Shown one piece after another: positions 19,120 to 27,087 of a stretch of 64,000 nucleotides of DNA. The first letter of the stretch is position 1, and each line of letters opens with the position of its first letter. The position numbers and the translations under genes are program-made. Below the pieces are notes generated by a model. It saw only the letters and a program-made list of their open reading frames with translations. It was not told the origin of the DNA and made no database searches. Location of the stretch: contig NZ_CAKXZT010000126.1 in assembly GCF_935825525.1 (NCBI RefSeq), positions 1-64,000 of the forward strand, in the 5' to 3' direction. The stretch comes from Mesorhizobium escarrei (GTDB lineage Bacteria > Pseudomonadota > Alphaproteobacteria > Rhizobiales > Rhizobiaceae).

Positions 19120-19339
19120 CGAGCCCTCGCTTGCTAGAAGCACAGAGAACTCCCGCCTTACCGCAAAGTTCCGCAGTGCAGCATCAAAATGTTGCGACGC
19201 ACTACGAAGGATGCAGTACATATGACGGGCGGGGTCCTTTTGGCGCGCTGCCCGGCTGCCGGGTGCTGGTCGCCGGCCCGGCCGGCCTTGATAGGGACAG
19301 CCCTGGGATGGGACGCCTCACGCACCTCCAGCGTTCCGG

Positions 19340-20640
19340 CACGAGCGGCACGGCCAGCTCGTGTATGCGCGCATTGGGGCAAACCCGCCGGGCGATATCG
19401 CAAAGATGCTGGTGATGCGTCAGATAGATTACCTGCCCCACTTTCGCGATGTCGGCGAACAGCCGGAAGGCGTTCACGGCACGGAAGTCGTCGAACGTCT
19501 TCATGATGTCGTCGGCGATGAAGGGAACAGGAGTTCGAGATTGGGCGAACTCGTGGTAGCCGGCAACCCTGAGCGCGAGATACAGTTGGAAGCGCGTCCC
19601 CTTTGACATTTCCTGAGCCAGCTTGGAACTCCCATCAGCCCCGATGCCAATAAGGACTTCGGTGTCCATGTCGGGCTGGGTCGCCAGACCACGATAGGCG
19701 CCCCAGTTGATAACCTGAAAAGCCGCCGAGGCGCGAAGCATCATCGAACTGCGGTGCTTGCGATAGAGGTGCAAGGCCTGCTCGGCCGCGACGATGCCGG
19801 CCCTGAGGCGGAAGTAGCTGAACGCCTTATCCTCGATTTCCAGGAGAACGGTGCGCCTTTGCTCATCAAGAGCAGCTACGGCACTATCGCCGTCGACGGC
19901 TTCCACCTCGTCGGACGCTTTGCTGTATGCCGTAAACAACTCTCGTACGCGCCGATCCTGATCCTCGATCCGGGGCCCTGAGTTCTACCTGCTCGGCCTC
20001 CAGCTCCGGCCGATCCGCGGCGTCAAGCATCGCTTCGACATCGCCCATGTCCTGGATTGATAGCGCCTCTCGGATTTCATGTTCGATGGTATTGCAACGC
20101 CGTCGCAAGTCTCTCCTTTGCTCGATCATGCGCAGCTTTTTTCTACGTCCTGCAAGGAAGATACACCGAACAGCTGCGTCATTTCAGATTTGCGTCGCTC
20201 GCAAATCGCGATTTCCGCCTCCAGGTCCCGGATTTTGAGACTCTGATCCTAGAGAGAAAGCTGCTTGGATTCCCTTTCTGCCTTTTTCGTCCGGGCCTCT
20301 TCCACTCTGGCGTACATCAGTGCCCAAAGTCTCAGGGCACTGTCTGCTGGTCGCTCCAATCCGAGTTCTGCAGCCATGACGGCAAGCTCGCGCAAGAAGC
20401 GAGCCTGATCTTCTTCCATATTGGCGATGCGATCTGCCAGACCGGCTGGACGATGCGCAGCCGGACCGAGTTCGGCAAGTCTGTCCATGACCTCCTTGAC
20501 GGTCGCGAGGCTGGGGATAGTCCCTCCAGCGCCGAGCCAGCAGCTCCTGCAAACCTCAGCCCATGACGCGTCCCATTGCGCCTCATACGGCGGTCCGCCT
20601 CTTTTGCCGCCAAGATTCCCGCGTATGCCAGGCTGCCGGT
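19340..20640 (-). pseudogene. YhaN-like ATPase, decayed second copy
   Basis: Frame-hopping pieces match the C-terminal half of the YhaN-like protein at 27088-30559. They include VMDRLAELG with RIANMEEDQARFLREL at 20249-20488, a coiled-coil scrap at 19884-20129, and at 19340-19939 the terminal ATPase half: TVLLEIEDKAFSYFRL, KGTRFQLYLALRVAGY, PFIADDIMKTFDDFRA (Walker B and D-loop), VGQVIYLTHHQHLCDIA (H-loop). Several frameshifts and stops, and no N-terminal Walker A half. Identity to the other copy is clear but not high, so it is not a recent duplication. Confidence 0.82.
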
Positions 20641-20826
20641 CGCCTTGTTGGGAAGGGACAACGACTAAAGACGGCGGCAGGATAACACCAGCCTGCGCCG
20701 GATGCGGCTGATCTCCGAGGAGAATGACGAGCGTGCAATCACGGAAACGGCTAGGCTGCGCAGGGCGAAGGTCGCGGCCATGTGGGCAGATAGGAGGGTC
20801 AACTTGTAAGGGAGCGCGGCGGTGTC

Positions 20827-21042
20827 TCAGGCTTGGCCATTAGGATCAACATCGAGATACCGTGCTAATCGAATTTTTTCAATTTTTCCGCCAACGCAGC
20901 CATCTGTTGCGGTTCCAGGCCCGATATAGATCGAGATTACCGCCAAACACCCGAGCGCCCCTCCTACTAACGCCAAAGGAGCGTATGGCCGATGCCGCCA
21001 AATGGCGGCGAGGGAGCTCCCACGGGCCAAAGCCAGGTGCAT
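20827..21042 (-). CDS. Possible small membrane protein (71 aa)
   Basis: A frame from 21042 reads MHLALARGSS, one hydrophobic segment (LALVGGALGCLAVISIYI) and a polar tail ending PNGQA. It could be a small inner-membrane protein, but there is no clear ribosome-binding site and no recognised family. Weakly supported. Confidence 0.25.
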   Translation of the reverse strand: MHLALARGSSLAAIWRHRPYAPLALVGGALGCLAVISIYIGPGTATDGCVGGKIEKIRLARYLDVDPNGQA

Positions 21043-21106
21043 AGAGCGAACGGGCTTCCGGGCTCCAGTCGGAGGCGAGAACCTCACGGCACGGCGCTGA
21101 CAGAAG

Positions 21107-23536
21107 CTACGCAACAGCCGCTTTACTCCTACGATTGCCGAGGGAGTCGGTTATTTCAGCTAGCGATTTTGGTGGGCTGAATAGATATCCCTGAACCTCG
21201 TCGCAACCTGTAGCGCGAACAATTTCTAGCTGGTCCTCAGTTTCTATTCCTTCAGCCGTGGTCTTCATGCCCAAAGCATGGGCCAAACTGACAATCGCGT
21301 GCACGATCGCCATGTGATCCTGATTTGTGGAGATTTGCTCCACGAAGGAACGGTCTATTTTGATCTTGTCCACGGTATATTTTCTGAGATAGCCGAGCGA
21401 GGAATAACCGGTGCCAAAATCGTCGAGTGATATGCGGACACCCAGCGCACGCAAGTCCCGCAGCGCACAGCACGACCGTTGGCTGTCCTCAAGCAACAAC
21501 GTTTCTGTCACTTCCAGTTCAAGGCGATTAGCAGGAAATCCCGTAGCGGCGAGTACTCTGGAGACCATCTCGACGACATCGCCTCGCATGAACTGCGTTG
21601 GTGATAGATTAACGGCGAAATTGAGCTCGCCCGGCAATTTTACAGCTGCTCGACAGGCTTTTTCCAACACCCACTCGCCCAGGTTGACGATCAAGCCCGT
21701 GTCTTCGGCGATGGCGATGATTTCCTCCGTTTCGACCGGTCCGTGTCTGCAGCCCGGCCACCGCAACAGTGCTTCAAGTGTGGTGACTTGCAGCGTGTGA
21801 ATGTTCACTATCGGCTGGAATACTACATCGAACTCCTGGTCAAAATCGGCGGCACGCAAATCGAGTTCAATCGTCCGACGGCGCTGAAGACGCGCATCCA
21901 TCTCGGGCTCGAAAAAGCGATATGTGCCACGCCCGTGTTCTTTGGCCCGGTAGAGCGCCAAGTCGGCATTTTTCAGAAGCGTGTCAGGGTCGTCGACAAT
22001 CCCTGACGTCACGGCTACGCCGACGCTCACCCCGATAAGGACCTGATGCCCATCGAGCTGGTATGGTTCGCTAAGAACCTCGAGTATACGTTGGGCAAGT
22101 TGGTCAACATCCGCTGGCTGTGTGACATCCACCTGCAGGATCACGAATTCATCGCCTCCCAGCCTAGCCACAGTGTCCTCTCGGCGAACGAGGGTTGAGA
22201 TGCGGGCAGCAACCTGGCGGAGTAGCCGATCGCCTATGGAATGTCCGAGCGTGTCATTGACGTTCTTAAAATGATCGAGATCCAAGCAGAAAACCGCGGC
22301 AGAGCGCTGATGCCTTTGGCACCGAGCCAGCTCACTCACCATCCGCTCACGAAGCAGAATTCGATTAGGTAAGTCAGTGAGAGCGTCATGGCGCGCCATG
22401 TGCACCATTTGGGCCTCAGCGTGATGGCGTTCGGTAATATCGTCGTAAGTAGCCAGCCAGCCTTCATTGTTCATCGGTTGATGCAAGATTGAAATCACGC
22501 GACCATCGCTCAGCTCCTGCAGTAACGTACCCCGCTTCTTTCGAGCAATCAGGCTAAGTTGTTCCGAATGGATATTCTCGGCGTTGTCCCGGGAGCAGAT
22601 ACCCGTCTGGACCGTGAGCCGTATGATATCCTCAAGGGTACTCCCCGGCCGCAGCGATTCCGGAGACAGACCATACATGGCGGCCAACCTGCGATTGCTA
22701 ACGATAAGCCGGCGGTCTTCGCCGAACATGCAAAGCCCCTGCGACATGTTGTGTAGTGCAGTATCGAATAGACGGTTTTGCGTAATCAACTCATCATTTG
22801 CAGCGAGCGCTGCAGAATTGGCCTTCTCGAGGTCCTCGCTCGTTTGCACCAATGTCGCATTGAGCGCGTGGAGTTTTTGCTGAGCCTGGATAAGAAGTCG
22901 GTGCCGTCTTTCCAAAAGTACAATAAGCACAAACGTGCAGAGCACGAGGCCCCAAGCCAGGGCAGAGAACGTCCAATGCAGTTGCAGAAGTTCTTGTTGG
23001 TCGCGCGCGACCTGTTGACCGCCGTAATTATTGGCCTCCGCGGCGAGACCGATGAGGTCTCCTTCCAGAGGGACCATTTCTGATAGGATGGCTCTCGCAG
23101 TTGCGGGAATCTCAACCTGCTCGATCAGCATCTCGGCGCGATGGAGGAAGTTGGATAGTGATTCAACCGTCCTTTGCCGGTCGTCCGCTTCCAGCACAAA
23201 CGGCTGAAACTCGCCGCTGCGAAACAGCTCAAGCCGATTCTTGACAATTTCAAACCGAAGCTGCGCCTCTTGCTTCGAGCCTTCACCGGCCGCCAATTCG
23301 CTGACGCGCTGACGCAGCCGCAAAAACTCGTTCACGCCCTGACCTGCGCTCCAGGCCACATTGTAGCGCGAGACCTTGGCGAGCATCTCCTGACGCTCGA
23401 AAATGAGCGTCGAAAGATAAACTGCGCCAACGCTGAGAACAATGATCGCGGTGCTGAGACCTATCTTTAAGGGGTGAAAAGCGCCCACTGGAGGACCCCG
23501 CAACAACGCATAAATTATCTCTTGTTCATCGCACAA
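21107..23536 (-). CDS. Membrane GGDEF-EAL protein (cyclic-di-GMP turnover) with PAS domain
   Basis: An 809-residue bifunctional-type protein. Two membrane helices (about residues 22-45 and 190-210) flank a periplasmic helical sensor segment. A PAS_7-like domain follows (LFDTALHNMSQGLCMF to ITERHHAEAQ). The GGDEF domain carries RLGGDEFVIL and the EAL domain carries LEALLRW, NLSPTQFM, DDFGTGYSSLGYL and KIDRSFVEQI. Both signature motifs are intact, so synthesis, hydrolysis or both are possible. Its start overlaps the end of the upstream molybdopterin-fold gene by 11 bp, so the two are probably co-translated and the periplasmic protein may supply the signal. Confidence 0.88.
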   Translation of the reverse strand: MCDEQEIIYALLRGPPVGAFHPLKIGLSTAIIVLSVGAVYLSTLIFERQEMLAKVSRYNVAWSAGQGVNEFLRLRQRVSELAAGEGSKQEAQLRFEIVKNRLELFRSGEFQPFVLEADDRQRTVESLSNFLHRAEMLIEQVEIPATARAILSEMVPLEGDLIGLAAEANNYGGQQVARDQQELLQLHWTFSALAWGLVLCTFVLIVLLERRHRLLIQAQQKLHALNATLVQTSEDLEKANSAALAANDELITQNRLFDTALHNMSQGLCMFGEDRRLIVSNRRLAAMYGLSPESLRPGSTLEDIIRLTVQTGICSRDNAENIHSEQLSLIARKKRGTLLQELSDGRVISILHQPMNNEGWLATYDDITERHHAEAQMVHMARHDALTDLPNRILLRERMVSELARCQRHQRSAAVFCLDLDHFKNVNDTLGHSIGDRLLRQVAARISTLVRREDTVARLGGDEFVILQVDVTQPADVDQLAQRILEVLSEPYQLDGHQVLIGVSVGVAVTSGIVDDPDTLLKNADLALYRAKEHGRGTYRFFEPEMDARLQRRRTIELDLRAADFDQEFDVVFQPIVNIHTLQVTTLEALLRWPGCRHGPVETEEIIAIAEDTGLIVNLGEWVLEKACRAAVKLPGELNFAVNLSPTQFMRGDVVEMVSRVLAATGFPANRLELEVTETLLLEDSQRSCCALRDLRALGVRISLDDFGTGYSSLGYLRKYTVDKIKIDRSFVEQISTNQDHMAIVHAIVSLAHALGMKTTAEGIETEDQLEIVRATGCDEVQGYLFSPPKSLAEITDSLGNRRSKAAVA

Positions 23537-24047
23537 TCAGGCGTGAAAGTTGCCAAATCGAACGTGCATAGTATTTTTGGGCATGCAATTCTGGAGCGCT
23601 GTCGTAAGGATACACTACGAAGAGGGGCCCCTTATCGCTAACCGGCATGTATTGCTTATCGCGCTTCAGCGCCAATAACACATCGAAGTCGTCAAAATCC
23701 TTAAGAGGAATTGTCGTACGGTAGTCGTTCAGAGCTATGCCGACTACTTCCGTGCCGTGCGCTCCGACAAGCGCCATAATCCGTTTGAGTGAGACGCCCT
23801 CAAACTCGACCGGTCCGGAAAACCAAGGGGTGGTGGTGGTCAACGTGGTCATACCGAGCTTCTCGAGCATCCCACGATCGAACTGCGCCATACCATCGGC
23901 GTTAGTCACTCGGATCTTGCCCTCGATCGACAGGATTGGCGTCTCCTTTGGCGGCAACAGCTGTTGATCCTGAACGTGCCCCGGAGATATGGTCAGCAGC
24001 ATAAGCGCAACAGCTAAGGCAAGTGCGCCGCGAATCCTTGACATCAT
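23526..24047 (-). CDS. Periplasmic molybdopterin-oxidoreductase-fold protein
   Basis: A 173-residue exported protein with a signal peptide (about residues 1-25) and a shortened Oxidored_molyb (SUOX-fold) domain: ILSIEGKIRV, TTPWFSGPVEFEGVSLKRIM, VVGIALNDYRTTIPLKDF, GPLFVVYPYD. Proteins of this short type often lack the cofactor-binding Cys and may bind ligands rather than catalyse; I see no Cys at all in the mature part. AAAGGA precedes the ATG at 24047. Its coupling to the GGDEF-EAL gene suggests a sensory partner. Confidence 0.75.
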   Translation of the reverse strand: MMSRIRGALALAVALMLLTISPGHVQDQQLLPPKETPILSIEGKIRVTNADGMAQFDRGMLEKLGMTTLTTTTPWFSGPVEFEGVSLKRIMALVGAHGTEVVGIALNDYRTTIPLKDFDDFDVLLALKRDKQYMPVSDKGPLFVVYPYDSAPELHAQKYYARSIWQLSRLIVR

Positions 24048-24234
24048 TTTATCCTTTGCCTCACTGCACTACCCGCTTTCAATGCGTCGCGATCCTTGAA
24101 CGCCGCGTTAACTGCGCGCGTAAAAATCACGGGCTAATGCCTCTTTCCATTGAGCCAGGGGCCGGCTCAGCCCGTTTGACACTGATCAATCACAATGTCA
24201 GAAGCTTTGCCCTCGGCATTTTAAGGAGTGAATT

Positions 24235-24612
24235 TTGGAACGTTCTGCCAGCGTCGCCATGGTCGAGACATACAAAGAGTTCACATTCGAGGCCGCCCAC
24301 CAGCTACAACCATTTTCCGGGTTACACGGCCACACCTTCAGGGTTCGAGTCCACTTTAAGGGCTCACCTGATGCAGTGTTCGGCTGGCCGGCCAATCTTT
24401 ACGAGGTAGAACCGAGAATTAGTTCGGTGCAAAAAATCCTGGACCATACATACCTGAACGACATTGACGGTTTGGCGGTGCCATCCTTGGAAAACATCGC
24501 CAAATGGATCTGGGAGAAGCTGGCGCCTCATTCCCCGCGAATTGATCGCATCACCGTCTCGCGCGGCCCGGATGGGCAGGCCGAAGGCTGCATATATTCG
24601 AAGAGCCCGTGA
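24235..24612 (+). CDS. 6-pyruvoyl-tetrahydropterin synthase/QueD-family protein
   Basis: A 125-residue tunnelling-fold protein. FTFEAAHQLQPF, LHGHTFRVRV, ILDHTYLND and PSLENIAKWIWEKL match QueD/PTPS, including the three zinc histidines. The catalytic Cys four residues before HGH (CxxxHGH in QueD) is missing: the sequence is FSGLHGH. It may catalyse a variant reaction. I chose the TTG at 24235 because AAGGAG precedes it at ideal spacing; the first ATG (24259) has none. No other queuosine or folate gene is nearby. Confidence 0.8.
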   Translation: MERSASVAMVETYKEFTFEAAHQLQPFSGLHGHTFRVRVHFKGSPDAVFGWPANLYEVEPRISSVQKILDHTYLNDIDGLAVPSLENIAKWIWEKLAPHSPRIDRITVSRGPDGQAEGCIYSKSP

Positions 24613-24889
24613 TTGCCGGGTGTCTATCGGCCGTTTAATTGCGGGTGATGGTCAAGCCATTTCTCCGTTCTTTCATGGACGAGATCTGTGGCGGAGGTGT
24701 TTGGCGGTGTTCCGTTTGAGTGCCTCAGCTATGCAACGAGGCCCCGGACAAGCCAACCTCAGCCGAATTCGACGAGGTCATCGCAGCAGGCCGGGCAGAA
24801 GCATTGTGTCAGCCTTCAGTCCGGTTTGTCGTCGCCGGGGTCACCCGAACCGCGGCAACAGGCGCTGAGCGCCGCGCGGACACAATCTG
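24613..24889. other. Unassigned gap after the QueD-like gene
   Basis: No gene recognised. Frames are open on both strands but carry no family motif. Confidence 0.4.
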
Positions 24890-25066
24890 ATGGCGCGACC
24901 ATCTCACCAAGCCGATCCCGCCCACCGTCGACAGGTTGAAGCGTTGGCCGGCTATGGCGTTCCCGAACTCGGCTTCGCCAGGTTGATCGGCGTCGACCCG
25001 AAGACGCTGCGCAAGCACTACCGCTCCGAGCTGGATCTCGGTCACCTCAAGGCAAACTCGGCGGTG
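24890..25066 (+). pseudogene. Helix-turn-helix protein fragment, phage-related type
   Basis: MARPSHQADPAHRRQVEALA, GYGVPELGFARLIGVDPKTL and RKHYRSELDLGHLKANS match small helix-turn-helix proteins found in rhizobial prophage-like regions (usual form MARPxHxPTxxxRxxVExLAGYGxPxxxIAxxIGIDxKTLRKHYxxEL). After about 58 residues homology ends and the frame runs into the toxin-gene flank. Confidence 0.55.
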
Positions 25067-25214
25067 GCGTTCCACACTGCCAATTATGCGACTTTTCGAG
25101 CACAAATGGCGAACATACAGCAGGCTGAACGTCAACCTTTTGGCGCGTTCAATAGCGTTTCCAACTGTCCGACGCTTTCGAGCACCAAGTTGAAATTCGG
25201 CACAGGCCCAAAGA

Positions 25215-26183
25215 TCATCGCGGCCATGGCAACATAATCTCGCCGCAGGGCGTCACCATTTCGTCATGTGGCAGCAAGGCGAAGGTCGGCGGTTCGGCCG
25301 ATGCAAGGTCGTAGTCCTTGCGGTTGAAAAACATGCGAGCATGAGCGACGCAGTCGGTGCCAAGATCCCTATTCGCGATTGCCCGGCGGCCGGTTTCGGA
25401 CTCCATGAGCCGATGAATGTCATAGTAGTGGCGCGAGATCCGTTGGCCGTCACCACGCAGTTCGCCCCGACGCTCAAACCAGCGACGCAGACCATGAAGG
25501 ATCACGACCTTATCCCAAAAGGTCCGCTCTGGATCGACCGTAGTGACGTTGGGCACGCTCAGATCGAGACCTGGCGCATCTTCATCGACATAAGGTCGAA
25601 TGGTCTGCGGCGTGTTTGGGTCGAGTGCCGACTTCGCGCCTGACTCAATCTTCACTGCCGGACGGACATACGTCTCAACAGGCGTTGCGGTCGGATACCA
25701 AAGCAGGAGAGTCTGCTTGTCATCGTCGTCAGCTCGTACCTGAAAGTCTTCGAGCGACAGTCCCGTGCGCTCTGCGGCGGCAGCTACCAATTCAGTCAAG
25801 GCCGCCGCTATCGGTCCTTGGATATAGACCGTACAGGCGTCCTTGATGGCATCGAGTTTCGCCTCCCGCTTGGTGCGACTGAGATTCTGAAGTTCGGCGA
25901 CCGATGCCCTTTCCCCTAAATCACCGCGAAACACAGTAACGTCGATGTCCTCGGAAAACCGGCTGATAAGGCCGAACCCCTTGGAAAGGGAAGTGCCGCC
26001 CTTGAAGAGTAGCCTTGGACTGTCGGTAGGCAGGCCATTGAACAGGGCGTCCAAGGTCCAGCAGACCCAGAAGTCCTTTTCGATATTCTGCGGCGTGGAG
26101 TTAAGACGCTGAGCTGTTGTTGTAAACAAGCCCATTCTTGTCTCGGTGTCGGCGCTCAGGACCCGGTCGTAAGCAGAATTCAT
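25215..26183 (-). CDS. AbiEii-family toxin nucleotidyltransferase
   Basis: A 322-residue nucleotidyl transferase AbiEii/AbiGii toxin. The catalytic core is LLFKGGTSLSKGFGLISRFSEDIDV (GGTSLSK with SEDID supplying the metal-binding Asp pair), near residues 58-84. ERTFWDKVVILHGL and SRHYYDIHRL follow. The partner antitoxin gene overlaps its start by 4 bp (26180-26183), so the two are translationally coupled. These systems give abortive phage infection or plasmid stabilisation. A decayed second copy is at 3-760. Confidence 0.9.
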   Translation of the reverse strand: MNSAYDRVLSADTETRMGLFTTTAQRLNSTPQNIEKDFWVCWTLDALFNGLPTDSPRLLFKGGTSLSKGFGLISRFSEDIDVTVFRGDLGERASVAELQNLSRTKREAKLDAIKDACTVYIQGPIAAALTELVAAAAERTGLSLEDFQVRADDDDKQTLLLWYPTATPVETYVRPAVKIESGAKSALDPNTPQTIRPYVDEDAPGLDLSVPNVTTVDPERTFWDKVVILHGLRRWFERRGELRGDGQRISRHYYDIHRLMESETGRRAIANRDLGTDCVAHARMFFNRKDYDLASAEPPTFALLPHDEMVTPCGEIMLPWPR

Positions 26184-26887
26184 TGGCTCGGCATTCTCGG
26201 AGGCGTAATCCCGCTCGGTTGGAGCCGGCCTTGGGATACCTCAGCGGCTTCCTGCAGTAGGGGCTTCAACAGAACTTGCATCCAGGCGGGAAGGGTTGGC
26301 AGGCCGTCGGCCAAGTCGGCACGGAGGCGGTCACCTTGGTCGGGATCGTTCAGCAGTCGGCGCAGGCGCCGTAACAGTTTCTGGTTCCCTTCATCTTGGC
26401 CTAGCATATCGCGCATCCAATGCAGCGCCTGGACGACGCGCATTGCCGGACGCCCAGCCCAGTAGAGTTTGCTGGCCGACGTGGGCCGGAAGGTGATGTC
26501 GAGGTTGCCAAGGCGAATCGGCCGCAACCGTGCGTCGGCGTGTACGACAATGCGGGCTGGCACTGCGTCAGTCAGGCCGAGGTCATTTGCCGCGGTCATG
26601 CCGTCAACGAGAACCCGGATCTGATCGCGCCGCGCCACGGCGTCGATGACGCCACGTGGGTCTGGTGGGCTTTTCTGCTGGGTCAAGGTGTTGAATGTCG
26701 GTCGATCGTAGAGCCCGCGATCAATCCGCCGCAGTTCAGCCGCCTTGACCATCCGCTGCAGCACCTTATCCACCGCATCGCGATTGCCGAGGTCAAGAAA
26801 ATCCGCAGGCGTCCAGACCGTGCGGGGTGAACTTACCGCCATGCGATCTTGGATTAGAGCCTTCAGGTCTGATCGAGTCTCACCCAT
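26180..26887 (-). CDS. AbiEi-type antitoxin/transcriptional repressor (DUF6088 family)
   Basis: A 235-residue protein with an N-terminal winged-helix region (TVWTPADFLDLGNRDAVDKV, LRRIDRGLYDRP) followed by the AbiEi C-terminal antitoxin domain. The family neutralises AbiEii and represses its own promoter. A longer frame starts at a TTG (26917), but that start would lie inside the operator palindrome. The ATG at 26887 fits the promoter, leaving a leaderless or nearly leaderless mRNA. Confidence 0.87.
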   Translation of the reverse strand: MGETRSDLKALIQDRMAVSSPRTVWTPADFLDLGNRDAVDKVLQRMVKAAELRRIDRGLYDRPTFNTLTQQKSPPDPRGVIDAVARRDQIRVLVDGMTAANDLGLTDAVPARIVVHADARLRPIRLGNLDITFRPTSASKLYWAGRPAMRVVQALHWMRDMLGQDEGNQKLLRRLRRLLNDPDQGDRLRADLADGLPTLPAWMQVLLKPLLQEAAEVSQGRLQPSGITPPRMPSQ

Positions 26888-26961
26888 GTCCGAAATATGT
26901 ATACGTATTTCGGACAAATGTCAACCTTCGAGTGTCCGAAAACTGTCCACATATTTCGGAC
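26887..26961 (-). promoter_or_regulatory. abiE promoter with two palindromic operators
   Basis: On the minus strand TTGACA (26919-26924) and TACATA (26896-26901) are separated by exactly 17 bp. Operator 1 is GTCCGAAA-N12-TTTCGGAC at 26888-26915, covering the -10 and spacer. Operator 2 is the same half-sites with the same 12-bp gap at 26934-26961, just upstream of the -35. Paired inverted repeats bound by AbiEi are known for AbiE loci. The predicted transcription start falls at or within about 3 bases of the ATG (26887), and there is no Shine-Dalgarno sequence. Confidence 0.72.
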
Positions 26962-27087
26962 CAGCATGGCTCTGGCTAACTTGCTACTAACAATCCAAGT
27001 AGCTGCCGAGCTCGACGTCGTCATCAAATGTTTGGTAGGGCAAAAAGCCCTCATCGACGTGGAGCGGTACGACACAATCTCCCATCG

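Noticed and set aside
26887..26917. Longer antitoxin start at the TTG at 26917
   Set aside because: It would place the first ten codons inside the operator and -10 region, downstream of no promoter. The ATG at 26887 fits the promoter.
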